A DNA stretch of 51,292 bases, from positions 1 through 51,292 of the forward strand of contig JAYMTL010000135.1 in the NCBI GenBank assembly GCA_036897445.1, in the 5' to 3' direction. The notes below the pieces were generated by a model. It saw only the letters and a program-made list of their open reading frames with translations, made no database searches and was not told the origin of the DNA. Positions within the stretch are counted from its first letter, which is position 1. Each line of letters starts with the position of its first letter. Shown here piece after piece: positions 50,640-51,292 of the stretch. Made by a program: the position numbers and the translations under genes. Source of the DNA: Pelargonium tetragonum. Lineage: Eukaryota; Streptophyta; Magnoliopsida; Geraniales; Geraniaceae.

Positions 50640-51292
50640 GCATCGAGAAGAAATGAACACGCGTATAGAGGAGTGGGAGAGCTCTGAACAAAGTGAGGAG
50701 GCAGGCTTTTGCTTGGCTGAACGAAGAGAAGAGGAGGGGCTTTAGCTTGAAGCTACATTTTCTTACACAAGTTTGAGTCTAATTGCTTCGCGTACTAAAT
50801 CATTTATTATAATAGAGATACCTTATACAGTTACAGTGAATTAGCTAACTAATTACATAGTTCATTGTTTTTCCATGCTTTCCTACTTTTTGAAAAATAG
50901 GCATATGTCTTCCGTAGGCAAATGCAGTTTGATTCATTTTACAGTTATAGCAGACACAAAATTCTAATTCTTGACAGCCTTTCCCAAGAAAAAGTCATGT
51001 ATGAAGTTTGACCATAGTCTAAATCTGAACAAACATTTTAGGGCATTTCCCTAGGAAAGGAACGATTTCAAGGCCCTTTTTTCGTAGAATAAGTAGTCCT
51101 GCTATATATGTCAAATCCATTTTTTAGGAAGGGAACACTTTTCAAAAAAGAGATTTTGAGTTTCATAAAAATGTAAATTTGATGCATTTCAACCTTAAAC
51201 CTTAGTTCAGAGCTTTCACATTCCTCAACTGAAGAGCATATAACTACAAAAACCAAGAGTAAAAGGGGGAAAGAAACTGTTAAAGGTAAAGG
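50640..51292. other. Patch of ordinary composition running off the window end
   Basis: In 50641-51060 ATG plus CAT number about 18 and TAG plus CTA about 20, so the bias is absent. 50660-50755 is purine-rich (AGAGGAGTGGGAGAGC and similar words), which is a common look in land-plant mitochondrial spacers. A 62-codon minus-strand frame at 51068-51256 is not recognisable. The patch may lead into a gene beyond the window, but nothing inside shows it. Confidence 0.35.

Noticed and set aside
1-51292. CRISPR array or regular tandem satellite
   Set aside because: GG..CC motifs recur irregularly and no direct repeats with constant spacers were found.

Overview
This 51.3 kb window contains no gene that I can recognise on either strand. 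It is AT-rich, roughly one third G+C by hand counts of sample lines. The longest open frames are about 90 codons, and none has a recognisable domain, start context or neighbour. I found no rRNA, no intact tRNA, no intron core, no transposase or polymerase motif, and no CRISPR array.

The best guess for the source is the intergenic DNA of a very expanded organelle genome, most likely a land-plant mitochondrion. That rests on the general look of a few less biased patches (near 6.0-6.8, 26.6-27.5, 38.8-39.4, 48.9-49.6 and 50.6-51.3 kb), not on any identified gene. Heterochromatic nuclear DNA or a large algal organelle genome cannot be excluded, and confidence in the assignment is moderate to low.

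The layout is a mosaic. Most of the window is a strongly biased 'sea'. Its TAG and CTA far outnumber ATG and CAT although they are permutations of the same bases, and TpG, CpA and CpG are scarce. This bias closes every reading frame quickly. The sea is interrupted by patches a few hundred bases long in which the bias weakens or disappears.

Two kinds of internal structure are visible in the sea. First, a very short palindrome of the type AAGGG-(0 to 4 nt)-CCCTT recurs across the window, with differing centres and unrelated flanks. Second, several old, heavily diverged dispersed repeats can be aligned by eye. The main family, called R1 here, has a pyrimidine-rich 5' part and an AT-rich 3' part and recurs near 0.7, 1.8-2.2, 3.8, 5.3-5.8, 7.0, 12.1 and 41.9 kb. 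Three smaller families (R2, R3, R4) link positions 9 to 30 kb apart. The sea therefore looks like decayed repeat copies rather than unique sequence. No genes work together here; the interest lies in how such DNA arises and spreads.
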